Notes under the pieces: generated by a model
Database searches by the model: none
Told to the model about the DNA's origin: nothing
Seen by the model: the letters and a program-made list of their open reading frames with translations, nothing else
Translations under genes and position numbers: made by a program
In this document: positions 1 to 12,364 of the stretch, one piece after another
How the letters are laid out: each line of letters begins with the position of its first letter
Position numbering within the stretch: the stretch's first letter is position 1
Assembly: GCA_958450325.1 (NCBI GenBank)
Contig: OY288243.1
Location: 30,219,844 to 30,283,843 of the forward strand
Direction of reading: 5' to 3'
Length of the DNA stretch: 64,000 bases
Source: Agrostemma githago
Lineage: Eukaryota; Streptophyta; Magnoliopsida; Caryophyllales; Caryophyllaceae

Positions 1-916
1 AAGAGCTACTAATTGATGAATTAAGATGAGAGGAGAAGAAAGTAGACTAATGATGAGCTATGATGAACTAGACTAACAAATACTAACTAAACAATGCTAA
101 TAATCTTAACCAACTAACACACTAAAGAAAATGACGACTATCCAACAAGATGAATCAAATATGGGAAGGAAGGAGTGGGTTAGGTCGAGTTCATAAGTGT
201 AGTAGGGTGACTTGGGTAGTTAAGGGTGTAGGTGCCTCCTAATTGCTAGGTTCGGTCCGGGCAATCGCAACTTAAACCGATGTCGATGACTATGCTCAAC
301 ATATCCACACACAAAGCAAACAATGAGTAGAAGAAGACTAGCATGAGAAGCATGGCCACTACAACCCAAACAAGCATTTCAACAAACACATGGTGTGCCA
401 AATGTGTGACTAACAACAAAGATTCACCCTTTACCCCCAATCAAACTCTAATCACCCATAATCTACCCTTAATCCCCCTACTAACCCACAATTAATCTAC
501 TCACTCATAATCAAAGAAAAACTAACAACAATAAGAAGAGAACACAACATCACAACCCTAACATTCATCATAAAGAGCAATAACAATCAATAACAATAAT
601 CACTAGTGCAAAGATTCAAACTTGATTCAATAACAATAAACAAGAGAAAAGAAAGATTATACCAACACTAGATGAAGGAAAAGATGAAATCTTGCATAAA
701 AGAGAAACCCAAATAATCCCAAGGTTGTCAATCTTGGAGAAGTCTTCAAGTATCTTCTTAATACAAGCACTAATTAACTAAGATTAACTAAGATTAACTA
801 AGGATTAAAGAGAGAATCAAACTAATGTGAGGAACTAAATCTAGGGTTTATATCTTGTAGAGAGGCTTAAGAGAGGCTAAACTAATGTGTGTCTTATAAA
901 CAATACAAGAGGGAAG

Positions 917-924
917 TATTTATA
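917..924 (-). promoter_or_regulatory. TATA box of the LARD-A-like LTR
   Basis: TATAAATA on the minus strand, at the same place as in both LARD-A LTRs. It is the likely core promoter of the element. Confidence 0.55.
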
Positions 925-977
925 GGGTTACAAATGGAAGGGAGAAGAAAGAAAGGAATGCGTGCTACAGCGATTTG

Positions 978-1123
978 GTCCCGACCGGGACGAATCATCC
1001 CGACCGGGACGGACCCACCATCCCGACCGGGACGGGTTGGTCCCGACCGGGACGGCCCTGCAGTAGCTCCCTCAAAAGTGCACTTCATCCCCGACGGGAT
1101 GAGGTGCATACCCGTCGGGGATG
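978..1123. repeat. GC-rich minisatellite in LTR
   Basis: Four copies of a unit built on CCCGACCGGGACGG are followed by an inverted pair around CCCCGACGGGATGAG and CCCGTCGGGGATG that could fold into a hairpin. The same block occurs in both LARD-A LTRs and, in the opposite orientation, inside LARD-A. Confidence 0.8.
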
Positions 1124-1462
1124 GGTCTTGTAGGCCTCCATTATGATCCTTTTGGTCTCTCCTTGCCTCACATGGACTTCTTATCGATTCTCGGGACTCG
1201 GGATCGGGTCTCGGGACTCGGGATTGGGTCCCAAGGTCTCGGGGTCGATTTCAAAGCATCGGGTCATCGTTCCTTTATCTCGTTGGCTCCAAAATGTGTA
1301 TGTATCGAGTCGGAATCGCTCCAACTCTTCCAAATCGGTCTCGGGAACCTGAAACGAACTAAAGGAAGCATAAGAAGCCCCTAAACCGCTCCCAAGGGGT
1401 GATTCTACAAGGAAAATGGGACCAAAACACTACAAAATAGGCACTACAAACCACACTAATCA

Positions 1463-2439
1463 TAGATATTTCTTGAGTATCGATCATAAGATTAATAAGT
1501 TCACGAACATCTAGTATCAACAATTCAAGTCGAGAGGTAGATCGAGTAAATTAAATGTAAAGAAGCAAGGATTAAATCCTTAATCTCAAGATAGAATATC
1601 CTCTACTTAACCTCTAGGCCAATGGGGGAAAGAAGATAATCTATGACTCGTATATGGGCTGAGAAAGAAAAAGGAGGCTGTTAAAAAGAAGGTCGAATCA
1701 TTCAAATGAATACTTCATATAGATTGTTTCGTCTAGAGGATTTCTTTACAAACGATAAAATTGATTCGAGTAAACATACAACTTAACGAAACTGCAATCA
1801 ATTAAATAATTTCATATAGGCTGTTTCCTCTTGACAATTTCTTTACAAACAATATAATTGATTCGCGTAAACATACAACATGACAAAAATGACGAATTAA
1901 ATAAAGAGAAAAGGCTCAAGTACACGCACCATCAATCTAGAGGCATCAATGTAACTATCAAAATATTTTCAGAATCTGGAAGCACCACTCTACTCGAAAC
2001 TCACCTGAATCAGATATATAATCATCAAATTCACTTGAACATATGCATACCCACCAAAAAAGCTGAAAGAAAAGAGAGAAATTGAGACTAAGATCACAAC
2101 ATTGAGAAACCGAAAGCAGTACTCTTCGACGAGAGAGTGAAGACCGTAAATATAAAGCGAATGAACCTGAGTCACGAACTCTCTATCAATCGAAACGTCA
2201 CACATTTATGGACAACAGAGTATCGCCCATTTCTAGCTTTTGAGGATTTCGGCAATGGAGTTAGTGGAGAGAGAATCTAGAGCAGTTAAATTGCAGTCTA
2301 GAAGTGAAATCGAGGTCAATTTTGAAGAGTAATTGGGAGGAATTTGATTTGGATTGGTTAAATTAGAGTGGAAACCCTAGAATTTCTGAAGAAGGGGAAA
2401 TGGGGTTTTGCTTGTAAGATACGTGCGAGGTGGGGAAAC
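1463..2439. other. Non-coding stretch, no gene recognised
   Basis: Right flank of the LARD-A-like LTR. It holds a short direct duplication (1,714-1,879) and otherwise no recognisable protein. A short frame near 2,260 beginning MELVERES is followed by a stop after about 27 codons and is not supported as a gene. The right part may belong to the CACTA element ending at 2,749, whose left end I could not find. Confidence 0.5.
1714..1879. repeat. Direct duplication, 97-bp offset
   Basis: The segment 1,714-1,782 recurs at 1,811-1,879 with about ten differences. Both copies contain TTTCTTTACAAAC and end in GTAAACATACAAC. Confidence 0.75.
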
Positions 2440-2749
2440 AACGGGGTGATTGGTATAGAGAAGCGAGAGGTTATACTTAAATTAAGAGACCAGTTGATAA
2501 ATAAACGGTGTCTTAGACTCTTAGTACTAAGAAACCAGTCCTATATTGTAACAGGTGTTACCTACGATTATAAGATTAATAATAAAAGGTCTTTTAAATT
2601 AAGAGATCGGTTAAAAGTTTAACCAGTATGTTAGCAATGATTTTAAGACACTGGTTGAAATAAATAAATGGTGTCATAATATTAAGAAACCGGCTACATA
2701 ATTCAACAAGTGTGTTAGGGATGTCTCTTAGAGTGTTTTTGTAGTAGTG
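2440..2749. mobile_element. Right end of a CACTA-type DNA transposon
   Basis: Read from the minus strand, the end is CACTACTACAAAAACACTC, the typical CACTA start. It is followed inward by many short subterminal repeats of the type AAGAAACCGG and ACACTGGTTGA in both orientations, as is usual for En/Spm-type elements. I see no matching left terminus and no transposase, so this is a truncated or non-autonomous copy. The 3-bp target duplication cannot be confirmed. Confidence 0.6.
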
Positions 2750-3440
2750 AATTATCGTAAAAAAACGTATTTTACATACTGCGGAGCCATCGTTGAATAG
2801 TGTTACTAATAATGTAAGGCGTTCTCTCATGATACCATGTTACTACGGTGTATTGCTTGTCTTATACAGAGTATTCAATATATAAACTATGATTATTTCC
2901 AAAATACAGGGTAATATATTATTTAAAGTACATTTCAGTTAATTAGTTGTTCCATATACAGTAGATGATAGAGTATAGAGTTGACCGGATTATTTTCAAA
3001 ACTCCACTCAACTGACCCATAAAAGATCTAAAACTGCACCAGATAGACCCGATAAGGCTAATTGACTCGATATAACCGCGACCTATTAGATAATCGATCT
3101 GAACCTGAACTGACATATTACGATTGTTATTAACCTGAGTAAACCACTTGTAAGTGACTCGGTTCGAACCCAACTTGAGCTGTCTAAGTATGATGACCCG
3201 TTAAAACCCGAAGCTGAGATAACCTAGCTAACCCGTCTTAACAAGACCCATATATAACGGAGCTATCCAACCCAAGTGACAGCTCTATACGGTAGATGTG
3301 ACACACAACTCTAATGGAACAAAAGATTTGTGCTGATTCCAACTAACATCACCGCACCCAGTACGGGTCTTCTGTCCCATTACGTGTCACATATTATTTT
3401 AGTTGGAATAGGGTACTAGGAGAGATACATGAAGTGGTAC
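2750..3440. other. Non-coding stretch, no gene recognised
   Basis: Contains degenerate runs of the kind GACCCG/AACCCG (about 2,980-3,280), a common pattern in dispersed plant repeats. No protein-coding signal is visible. Confidence 0.5.
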
Positions 3441-4689
3441 ATGGTTAAAATTAAAAGTGTTTGTTAAGTATCCTACTCTACAATAAACACACGGTAAATT
3501 TAAAATTTTATATTTAGTGATTACATCATCTATTGGCAACCTATTAGTTTTCACATTTTAAGTTTTACATTTTGATTTGAGTAATTAATTTAAAACTAGT
3601 GTAGATCTCACGCACTAATGCGCGGTATATCTAGGATTTTTTATTTAGTTACTGTATCACTTATTTAGTACTCCGTATCTAATTGACAACATTTTAGCTT
3701 CTCACATTTTTAAGTTTTACCTTTTAATTTTAGAAAATAATTTTAAGTTTAAAAGATAATCAAGTAATTTCATTTAATATATATTTAAATAAATATGTTT
3801 TTTTTGTTATAAAGCTAATGATAATATTTTATAATTTTTACCCTGATTAATTAATTAAAATCAAAAGTTTTGTTTCTTATCATGAAACAAAGCCTCTCAA
3901 ATAAAAAAAATATTTTTTATATATTTAGATTAGTTAAAACTTTTTCCAACAAATTTAAAGATAACATAATACTCCAAATATTATCAAATTAAAAATTTTT
4001 ATTTATATATTAAAATCAAAAATCAAAAATATTTTATACTCCATATAATTTTTTCTTCATCAAATATTTTATAGTACTCGTATTTGTTTATGTCATATAT
4101 GATCTCGATAATTATTAACACTTATATTTGGTTTTAAAAAAATGTCTTATAAGTGTCTTTTTTTTAATAACCCATACATAATAATATTATTTATTGTCTT
4201 ATTGATTTTTTTTTCCTGATTTTTACATCAATTTTTATTTTGTCTTGAATTTAGATACTATAAGTTTATAACTATTTGAGTTTAATGTTTTATTTGTTTC
4301 CTTACTTGAATGATAGTGTTTGGAGGGAAATTTTTAATGAGGTTTCGACATCTCATCACCTGCTATCCTCTTAGTAGTAAGGGGATTCAATGATAATCAA
4401 CATAATTGAGTAACCTCATTTATGTAATATTCAAATGAACATATTTTTTTTACAAAGCTAATAATACTCCTTATTTTTTTTATAATTTTTACCTGACTAT
4501 TCAATTAAAATAATGTGTTATAATTACAAAACTAAGTAACCAACAGGCACAAATGATCAGTTATAAATTTTGTTAACAAATTAAAAGATAACAAAATACT
4601 TCAAATTTAATTAGATAATATATAAATTGGCTTCTTTTCTAATTTAAAATATTTGTGGCAATACGATAAATAAAAATTGGCTTCAATTC
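3441..4689. repeat. AT-rich DNA with diverged duplications
   Basis: No gene is seen. Two old duplications are visible: about 3,510-3,600 resembles 3,645-3,745, and about 3,780-4,000 resembles 4,435-4,640. The second pair shares the order of an ATTTTTTTT-AAAGCTAAT block, an ATAATTTTTACC-TGA block and an ACAAATT-AAAGATAAC block. Confidence 0.5.
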
Positions 4690-5164
4690 TAATTTAACAA
4701 CCAATTATATGAAGAAAAATTAGCACCGGTTTAAATTAACAACTAACTGATGCCACCATTACACAAAATTAGCATCGTTTTGATTTACAATCGATGCGAA
4801 AAAAAATTAAAATAGCATCGGTTTCAATTTAAGAACTGGCACCAATATATTACACAAAATTAGCATCGACTCGATTGAACAACTGATGCCAAAAAAAATA
4901 AAATGGCATCGGTTCCAAAGAACAACTGATGCCAGGGATATTTTTATATATGGTAAAAAAATATTGGCATCAGTTCTATTATAACAACCGATGCCAATGA
5001 TGAAAAATGGCATCGGCTCTATATAAACACCCGTTGCCAGAAAAAAATAGCATCAGTTCTGAAGTCACAACCGATGCCAATAAAACTTTAATTTGACTTT
5101 AGCATCAGTACTAACAAGAATCGATGCCATTGTACCGATGCCATTCGGTTAAATTCTACTAGTG
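4690..5164. mobile_element. Right end of a second CACTA-type transposon
   Basis: The minus strand starts CACTAGTAGAATTTAACCG. Inward from it lie about fifteen copies of a GGCATCGGTT-type motif in both orientations (AGCATCGGTT, AACTGATGCCA), a classic subterminal repeat array. The right end abuts the leader of element C1, so the transposon probably inserted there or was joined to it. No transposase or left end is seen. Confidence 0.65.
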
Positions 5165-5595
5165 ATACTAGAATTGGGTCTCTCCATCCGGATCCAAAGT
5201 GATTTCACATCTGAGTCTGTTGCACCGTCACGGAACTAGAGTCTACTCTTGATCATTTGGCCAGTAGCTTAAGCGAACTAAACCGGAGCTGAAGAGTCAC
5301 CATTGGCATCTTTCTTGGAGCACCAAGTTATCCACTCGAGTCAGCAGGCGTTGAGAGTTCTAAGCAGGTCTTGTCCCGATCTGGAGCAGCACCATGTCAA
5401 CCTCTTGTCCACTTATCTTCTTCTTGGACAAGTAAAACAAATATTCAATGCTAACCATTGAGTTTCAGGAACACGAAGACTAAACAAATAAGTCCTTATT
5501 TGTTTCTACCCATCTCTAATAATATTTTTATTTACTGTTTAAATAATTTACTGGTATTTTCCCTATTTTCAGGTGTAAGCGTTGGAAGCAGTGAT

Positions 5596-5607
5596 GCTCT
5601 GATACCA
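5596..5607 (-). promoter_or_regulatory. Primer-binding site, tRNA-iMet type
   Basis: TGGTATCAGAGC on the minus strand, two bases from the LTR end. This is the usual initiator-tRNA-Met primer site of plant LTR retrotransposons. Confidence 0.85.
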
Positions 5608-5609
5608 AC

Positions 5610-8600
5610 TGTAATCCCCTAGAAAATCCAACGCGATACAGTGGCGGAAACACTGTAGAGTCGGGATTAAAACACACTGTAACTATGTCTTAGTAAAATT
5701 AAAATGGTAAAGTCAAACAATAGGCCTTAACTAAAATGGCCAAAATTTAAAACAATCCACAAAAGAAGGTTTGAACAATCCATAAGACATAATTATTAAA
5801 ATAAATAAGCAGGATCCATAACTGCTCGCTAGCCCACCCGAAGAGAAACACATATACCTGCCATGTTAAAAACATAATAGCCACAATCAGTGGGGAGCAA
5901 TGCAAACGTTCTCCCAGCCGTAAAACATGATTTTAAAACTGTAGTTACTATTATATGAAAATAGTAAAAACGGAAAACAGTAAAACATTATTCATAAAAA
6001 TAAGCTTTCAGTGAAAAAATATAATAAAAATGAGTTTTCCGGAGAAAACATAAAACATTTGCCAACCTGCAAATCAATTTATATCGATAATAAATAAAAT
6101 AATCAATGTGGCGTTATGGATAGGGTTAATGTAGAATCTAGACTTTCACCAGGACAATACTAGAAACTAGCTTCGAGAACTGTAGACTTAACTCATAACA
6201 GAATCCAGTCTCTAACTAGGCAACTCAACTATAGCAGGACTGCGTGCAGCGAGGTCCTGGTTTAAGTAGTGCACACCCCTCCTGGATACAAACCATATCC
6301 AGTTCAACCCGACGCGACTTATACGATGCGATATCTAAGTTTAAGGTAAATATACACTCCTGAATACAAACCATGCTCAGTTCAACAACCAATGTGCCCC
6401 ACAAAGACACACCAGCCTTATAGTTGATGGCAAAACGTACATCCCAGACTATATTACTCTAAACCCACACTTGTCCGTATTCCATAACTCCAAAACATGG
6501 TCATTATCGATACTTAAAAGATATAATCATTGTAAACAATAAGAGAACAAAAGGGAAAACGGATCGTCTTCCAAAAGAGGAAACTTTCTATTTTAGGAAA
6601 CTTCTATATTTAGAAACTTTAAAAAGATAGCATCATATCAAAATAGCGAAAATATTAGTTCATACTAATAAAACATTTTTAGTAAAAGATATCGATTTAT
6701 AAAACTAATACTTTCGGGCTTAACAATATTAATTTCCAAAATAAGGATAAATGGGTTTATGAAATTATTGAAATATCATAAAAGTGTTTATAAAATGATT
6801 AAAAAAAGTCTTAAACACTTTAGTACTACTAATTAGGGTGTTTCCAAAATTTATAAAACTAAAATTCCCTAATTATTAATAGTTTCGACCAAACAAGCGT
6901 AAATAAGATTTTACGGCAAATGTCAAATTAAATCTTTTAACGTCTTTTCTGTAATTTAAATCATTAAACAAATTTAGAATATGATAAGGGGTGATTTAAA
7001 TCTCAAAGTTTCAGATTTAAATATTTTCAAAGTTGCTGGAAAAATAATTCTTTTATGTAAGACGAAGCATTTTAACGATAAATCGTAATTTTGTCCAAAA
7101 ATCATTACTATTAATTAAAGACTTTAATAAATAGTACAAAAATTATGTAAAATAGCTAAAATATATTTTTGGACATTCTGTCCTGAAAAGAGAATTTTCC
7201 AGAATCATTAAACTCGGTTTTTAAAGGGTTTTCTCGTTAATCGTCTAATCTCGACAATAACGATTAATAAAAATAGAAATTACAAAACGATTTAAGTATT
7301 AATATCGAAAAACTATTATTAAACTTTAAAAATAAAGATTTTCCAGAAAATACTATTTTTTTTCAGATTTCCAAAATTCCTGATTTATTTAAAAGGCCAA
7401 AAATTGAGAATTTAAACGACAAACACGGTTTTAACGATAAACGATGATTTAAAGTGATTAATTAATTCACCCACTTAACAATTCCGAAAAATTATGAAAA
7501 ATTTCAGAAAATTCTTTTTCAACAGAAACATCATCCATGAAATATTTCAGATTAAAATAAAATGTTTAAGTGCTAGAAATAAAAATTGGTTTTTAATTGT
7601 TTTTGTTCGTAAACGGTAAAAATTCAATAATCGATATCAAAAATATCAGAAAAATACCAAATTATTAAAAATCATTAAAAACTTCATTTTTTTACAGAAT
7701 ATAATCATATATTACAAGTTTAGGCCGAATATTACGATTTTACAAATTAATACAACAATTTAATTGTTAATCTCGTAAAAGCGATAAAAATACCGAAACA
7801 TGCAAATTTTTAACTTTTAAAATTTTTCCAGATTATATGACATACATATATTGTCAAAAATGAAATATAAAAATATACATGCAATTACACAATTAAAATC
7901 ACGAAATACCGAGTAACATCGACGTTACCTCTAATCCAAATCAGAATTGATAATATACTCGTCAGCCTCGGGATCATCCTCAAAATCTACATCACACGAA
8001 ATTCATGGTAGAAAAATACCATGAGAAAAACTGAGAAAATCAAGGTGAATAACGATCGAAAACAACATCGATTATTACCTTAACGAAAGGATCGGAAAGA
8101 GGATTAATTCGACGCTAAAAATGAGACGATCAAGACTCGAATTAATCAAGAATCAGCCAAGAGAAGATGGGTGAGTGCCACGGCCAAGTTTTGATGAAGA
8201 AGATGTTGTTGTAACAATTTTTTTTAATGCACAAATGAATGTAAGGGAGAGAGGAATGGTTTTAAGCATAAATGGAATTAAAATGGATGAAGAATCCAAT
8301 GTGGTATCATTAATGTGGAATCCAATGAGGAATCCAATGAGGTTAAGAGGGAGTGTGAAGAGTTTGAGCAAAAAATGCAACAATTAAATGAGAGGGGAAA
8401 TAATCATATCGTTTCGGTTTTACGTAATAAAATGAATCATATTAAGCAAACGTAGTAAAATTGTGACAAGGAGCTTTGTCGGTCCAAAATATGGGGAGAA
8501 GGTCTCAAATGATTTATAAGTTGATAAAAAAGTATAATCCTAAAATAGTTAAAGGCATTTAAAAACAATTCGAGTAAACCTCGCGTAAGAAAATAATTAT

Positions 8601-8954
8601 TCGGGAAGCTTCGTAATAAAACCATTAATGGCTAAATTTTCTTAAATAAAAATATTTACTACTTGAAAATATTATATAAATGTATTTAAACATTTTTAGG
8701 GAAAAGAGTAACTTAAATCCGAGCTTAAATACGTTAATTCGTAGACAAATAAAATTCCTCGCGGAAAAATAAATAATTTACGCAGAAAATCAAATAAATA
8801 GATTTAAAAGAATTAAAATCTTTTAAAATAAAAATAAATATCTTTAAACTCAAAAATTAAAATAAAGCTTGGAAAAAGAGGAAACGCAAGACCGAAATGT
8901 GAAAGAGTCATAACGGAAAGAATAAAAATTCTAGGAAAAATAGCGGGTGTTACA
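5610..8954 (-). repeat. LTR of C1
   Basis: Minus-strand termini are TGTAACACCCGC and GGGGATTACA, identical to those of solo LTRs C2 and C3. The body aligns along its length with both, but is more diverged from them than they are from each other. The right flank begins GTAAC; the matching target copy is not available. Short open frames around 8,150-8,640 and 8,810-9,110 are incidental. Confidence 0.85.
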
Positions 8955-9775
8955 GTAACAATGAATAATAACAAGGTACTCAATGTTGAAACACTCTGAC
9001 CCAAACAGAAAAAAAAACTCCATTTTTAGTCTGTAATTGAAAACAACGAAGTGTATGAACTTTGTATGCAAAGAACCTGGAACGATGTCCCACCCGAGTC
9101 CCAAATCGCGTCCCAAATCGCGCCCAACGCCTTCAAATTCGCTGCGAGTCGACCCAGACCCAGCAATGGTGCCATTTATTCGTCAGTTGCGTCAATTTGA
9201 AGCCTGAGGCATTCAAATTTCCGTGAGCAGCAGACGTGGAACGAAATTTGAGGATGAAGCGGGATGTGGGTAGTGTAGAACAGAGGGATTTAGAAGTTAG
9301 GGAAGGAGAGAAAGGTTTGGACCGTAGTTGATTTCTGAGAAGGATGAAGATTAGAGTAGGGAAGTATGAATTTAATGAAAGGAGAGGAAGAAGGGTAGGA
9401 CAAGGAGATGGAAGAGGGGGATGGAAGAAGAAGATGGAAATGAAAGGGATGGAGAAGGGTAATTGATTTTTTTTTTCTTAATTCAGTCTTGAACTGAGCT
9501 AAGGTCGAGGGGTGGTCATGGGTCGGTCGTGGGGTATATTCTGGTCCTCTTTTTTTTTGCTATTTCCCACGACCTCACTTCAAGTACCTCACCCCTCGAG
9601 TGTAGCTGTTTTCAACACTTGTATTTTTTTTTCACTCATTTTTTTCTTCACAAAACTACCTCACCCCTCTCTCGCTTGCTCACTAGTCACTCGTTTTTTT
9701 TCTCTCGTCCCTCATATTCCGAATGAGACGGTGACACCAATCCGACCTGAAAATAGTCAAAGTTAGATAACTAGT
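8955..9775. other. Unassigned stretch between C1 and LARD-D
   Basis: A purine-rich run (about 9,230-9,470) is followed by a pyrimidine-rich run (9,540-9,720). Open frames of 60-84 codons here are low-complexity Phe/Ser/Pro translations of the pyrimidine run and are not supported as genes. The stretch may include the far part of LARD-D. Confidence 0.4.
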
Positions 9776-9843
9776 AAATAATAAAATTAAAAACAAACAA
9801 ACAAAATAAAAATATAGAAAAACTAAAATAAAATAGAAACTCA

Positions 9844-10054
9844 GGTTGCCTCCCGGAAGCGCTCTTGTTTTACATCGTTGACTCGACGTGGAAAACGGAA
9901 TCTCCATTGATTGGGTCGAAAAGATCGATTCCCACGACTACTTCCTCCATCCAACATCAAATGAAGTCCTCGATTACCTTACTCAAAAAAAATTCATCAA
10001 ATAATAAAAAACGGGCTGCCTCTCGCAAGCGCTGATTTAACGTCCCGCACGACG
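9844..10054 (-). repeat. Duplicated internal motif of LARD-D
   Basis: Two related blocks, 9,844-9,890 and 10,014-10,054, share the pattern GCCTC-CG-AAGCGCT, then TTTA-A-C/TGT/CC, then CGACG. Both lie just downstream of the ORF in the sense of the element. Function unknown. Confidence 0.5.
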
Positions 10055-10080
10055 CAAAGGGGTCACATAGCACTACCCCT

Positions 10081-10866
10081 TTAAAAAGTAACTAACTTTA
10101 TATAAAGATCGGAGCAAGTTAACACCCGTAGGAGACGGTCAAATAAGCTAGCAAAAGAGTTAGTGAAAATTATACAAAAGATTATCATAAAAAAATACCA
10201 TACACACCGCGTAAACATAGAAGTATATAGAACGTTATTACTCGTGTCTATAAATTTCATAAAAAATATTACGGAGTCATGGTATGATTCTTTAGATAAC
10301 GTCATCCCAAACAATTTTTCTGTGTCCATACTCCTTATAGATGCGTCTTTCAAATCCAATAATATATCACCCAATTCACCTCCTAAAGAGTAATCAATAA
10401 AATAGGTGGATGAGGGGAAATCTAGTACGGGTTTGGTATAAGGCACGGTCAATAAATATGAGTCATCATCCTCTCCCTCATCATCCAGTGGAGCACCATC
10501 GACATTGGTAAGGGAAGTAGGATACTCAATTTTGGTCACATCATCACTAAAAATCAATACATGATTAGGAGAAGTCTCGAAATATTGGGGAAGTTCAAGA
10601 AATAAAGTGGTTATCTCTAATTCTCGAGCATTGTTAACCAAAACATCAATCACATCCCAATTTTCATTACGACCTAACTCAATAAATCTACCATCACATT
10701 CAACTTGTAAATCGATTTGAGTTGCTCGATTAAAGTTATGGTAAATTGCTACCAAGAGTTGTTCGTTACTCATAGGTAAATATGTGCGTTCTAGAACATA
10801 CTCCGTGAGTCTTTCAAAATAGTGATGTAGTAACTCATTATCAAGTTGGGGACAACAAAAACTCAT
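10081..10866 (-). CDS. LARD-D protein, 261 residues, function unknown
   Basis: This is the first reading frame after the primer site of LARD-D, the position where gag normally starts. It opens MSFCCPQLDNELLHHYFERL and runs without a stop for 261 codons. The middle is acidic (DDEGEDDD, near residue 130). The last 60 or so residues are hydrophobic and aromatic (WYFFMIIFCIIF, near residue 225), which could be a membrane-like segment or simply read-through beyond the true end or into an intron. I see no zinc knuckle, protease, reverse transcriptase or integrase motif. By position it may be a structural, gag-like protein of a non-autonomous Athila-type element; this is inference. The reading frame is open, unlike most coding remnants here. 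Confidence 0.5.
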   Translation of the reverse strand: MSFCCPQLDNELLHHYFERLTEYVLERTYLPMSNEQLLVAIYHNFNRATQIDLQVECDGRFIELGRNENWDVIDVLVNNARELEITTLFLELPQYFETSPNHVLIFSDDVTKIEYPTSLTNVDGAPLDDEGEDDDSYLLTVPYTKPVLDFPSSTYFIDYSLGGELGDILLDLKDASIRSMDTEKLFGMTLSKESYHDSVIFFMKFIDTSNNVLYTSMFTRCVWYFFMIIFCIIFTNSFASLFDRLLRVLTCSDLYIKLVTF

Positions 10867-10964
10867 TTCTAGAAGACAAACAAAAAGACCCTTAATTGAA
10901 ATATATATTTACGGAGTACAAGAGACACGAAAACAAATAATCACACAAAAGCAACAAATTGCCT

Positions 10965-10982
10965 TCCCCGGCAACGGTGCCA
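10965..10982 (-). promoter_or_regulatory. Primer-binding site, tRNA-Asp type
   Basis: TGGCACCGTTGCCGGGGA on the minus strand, 5 nt from the LTR. It differs from the perfect tRNA-Asp complement used by LARD-A (TGGCGCCGTTGCCGGGGA) by one G-to-A change at a CpG. Confidence 0.75.
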
Positions 10983-11869
10983 AAATTTGGTGCCGCCTAG
11001 GTCGTATACTCCCAAAGATAAATAATTAAGTCCTATTACCTTTAACAAAATAGTAGAGGCAAGTCGGGTGTCGAATCCACAGGGAAGGCGAAGTAAATTA
11101 ATGTGTGAATAAAATAAAGTAACGTAACAATAATAATGGGGAATTTTTGATTGATTTGTCTAATAACAAAAATAACGGAAATAAAATAACTAATAATGAT
11201 GAATTCAGATAATTAAGAGACTCAACACAAAGAGAATTCACTAACTAGTTAAACAATTGATCATCGACTACTAACGTTTATTTAATCCTTAAGTATTCTA
11301 TTGTGAAACTGAAAGTTCCAATTGTTTCATAAATAATATTACTTAGGTCGAAACGGGATACTAAGCAACCTAATTATTAAACAACCAAATTCACGCGTCT
11401 AGATTTAATTCAATAATAGCATGAACGATATGAACAAATCAATAGAAATAACAACCTTGCTTTAACACACGCGGTTATTGGTTCGAATTATATGTTTATT
11501 TCTCCTTTTTCCCCAATTACGATGAAACACATACAAATAATCAGGTCTAAAGGTTGCAAATTTATCTAGTGAATTGAACAATTACGAATTCAAACACAAA
11601 GAATTGCAATAGATTGAAGATTGAAATAATCAATTGGCCAAAAAGATTAAACAAATAACAATCATAAAATTAGCACAGGGAACAAACAATACTCCAGTAA
11701 TTAAATAAAGATTAAGAAAAAGTCTCACAATCAATTAACTAGTAGCTTCAAATCCTTGATCCGAGAAGAAAGATTAGTTACACATGCTTATGGTTTTTCT
11801 CCCTTTATTTTCTAATTGAACGTAATGTTTCTGATAAACGTAATATCCCAAATTAATAATATGTAGTCT

Positions 11870-11888
11870 AATAATAATAATAATAATA

Positions 11889-11926
<38 letters not shown>

Positions 11927-11961
11927 AATAATAATAATAATAATAATGATAATAAATAAAA

Positions 11962-11992
<31 letters not shown>

Positions 11993-12061
11993 GTAGTAGT
12001 AGTAGTAGTAATAGTAATAATAATAATAATAATAATAGTAGTAGTAGTAGTAGTAGTAGTA
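11870..12061. repeat. Compound trinucleotide microsatellite
   Basis: A run of ATA/AAT repeats, then about eleven ATG repeats, then ATA again, followed by two blocks of AGT repeats, all within the LARD-D LTR. It is likely to be length-polymorphic. Confidence 0.9.
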
Positions 12062-12364
12062 GGAAAGTCTAGTAATTTCCTAACTCTAATAATAATAAAA
12101 TAATAAATAATAATTAAGCTGACACGGAACCCGAAGTAGTTCCCTCTTCAATTCCCGAGCTGCACTTTGACTTTTCACTCGGTTTGTTCGAGCTTGTTCT
12201 TCACACGCTTCGTCTTGGGCCCAACTTGCACATCAACGAATTAGTGGCTCAAAATTCGTCTTTTCTTCATTAAAGCATAATTTCCTCGATAAAACCAAAT
12301 AAACGACTTCAACTCTAAATCCGCACCTTTAACCACCAAATCTAGCTCAAATCTCCGTCATAAA

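Larger units (their letters stand above)
1..1462 (-). mobile_element. LTR related to LARD-A, cut by window edge
   Basis: This stretch matches, with clear divergence, the two LTRs of LARD-A (18,630-20,120 and 24,764-26,278). Shared parts are the GC-rich minisatellite, the TATA box and the terminal segment ending CACTAATCA, where LARD-A has CACTTATCA. The forward reading matches the LARD-A LTRs, so the element is transcribed from the minus strand. No polypurine tract follows the right end, so this is a 5' LTR or a solo LTR; its primer site would lie left of the window. Short open frames inside it are not genes. Confidence 0.8.
5165..8954 (-). mobile_element. C1: 5' part of a long-LTR retrotransposon
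   Basis: A 3,345-bp LTR (5,610-8,954) is followed, on the minus strand, by a 2-nt spacer, a tRNA-iMet primer site and about 430 bp of leader. The rest of the element is lost or displaced at the CACTA end (5,164). Two relatives of the LTR occur as solo LTRs at 27,119 and 49,915. Very long LTRs with a tRNA-iMet primer fit Tekay/Del-type chromoviruses, but no coding domain is left to prove this. Confidence 0.8.
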
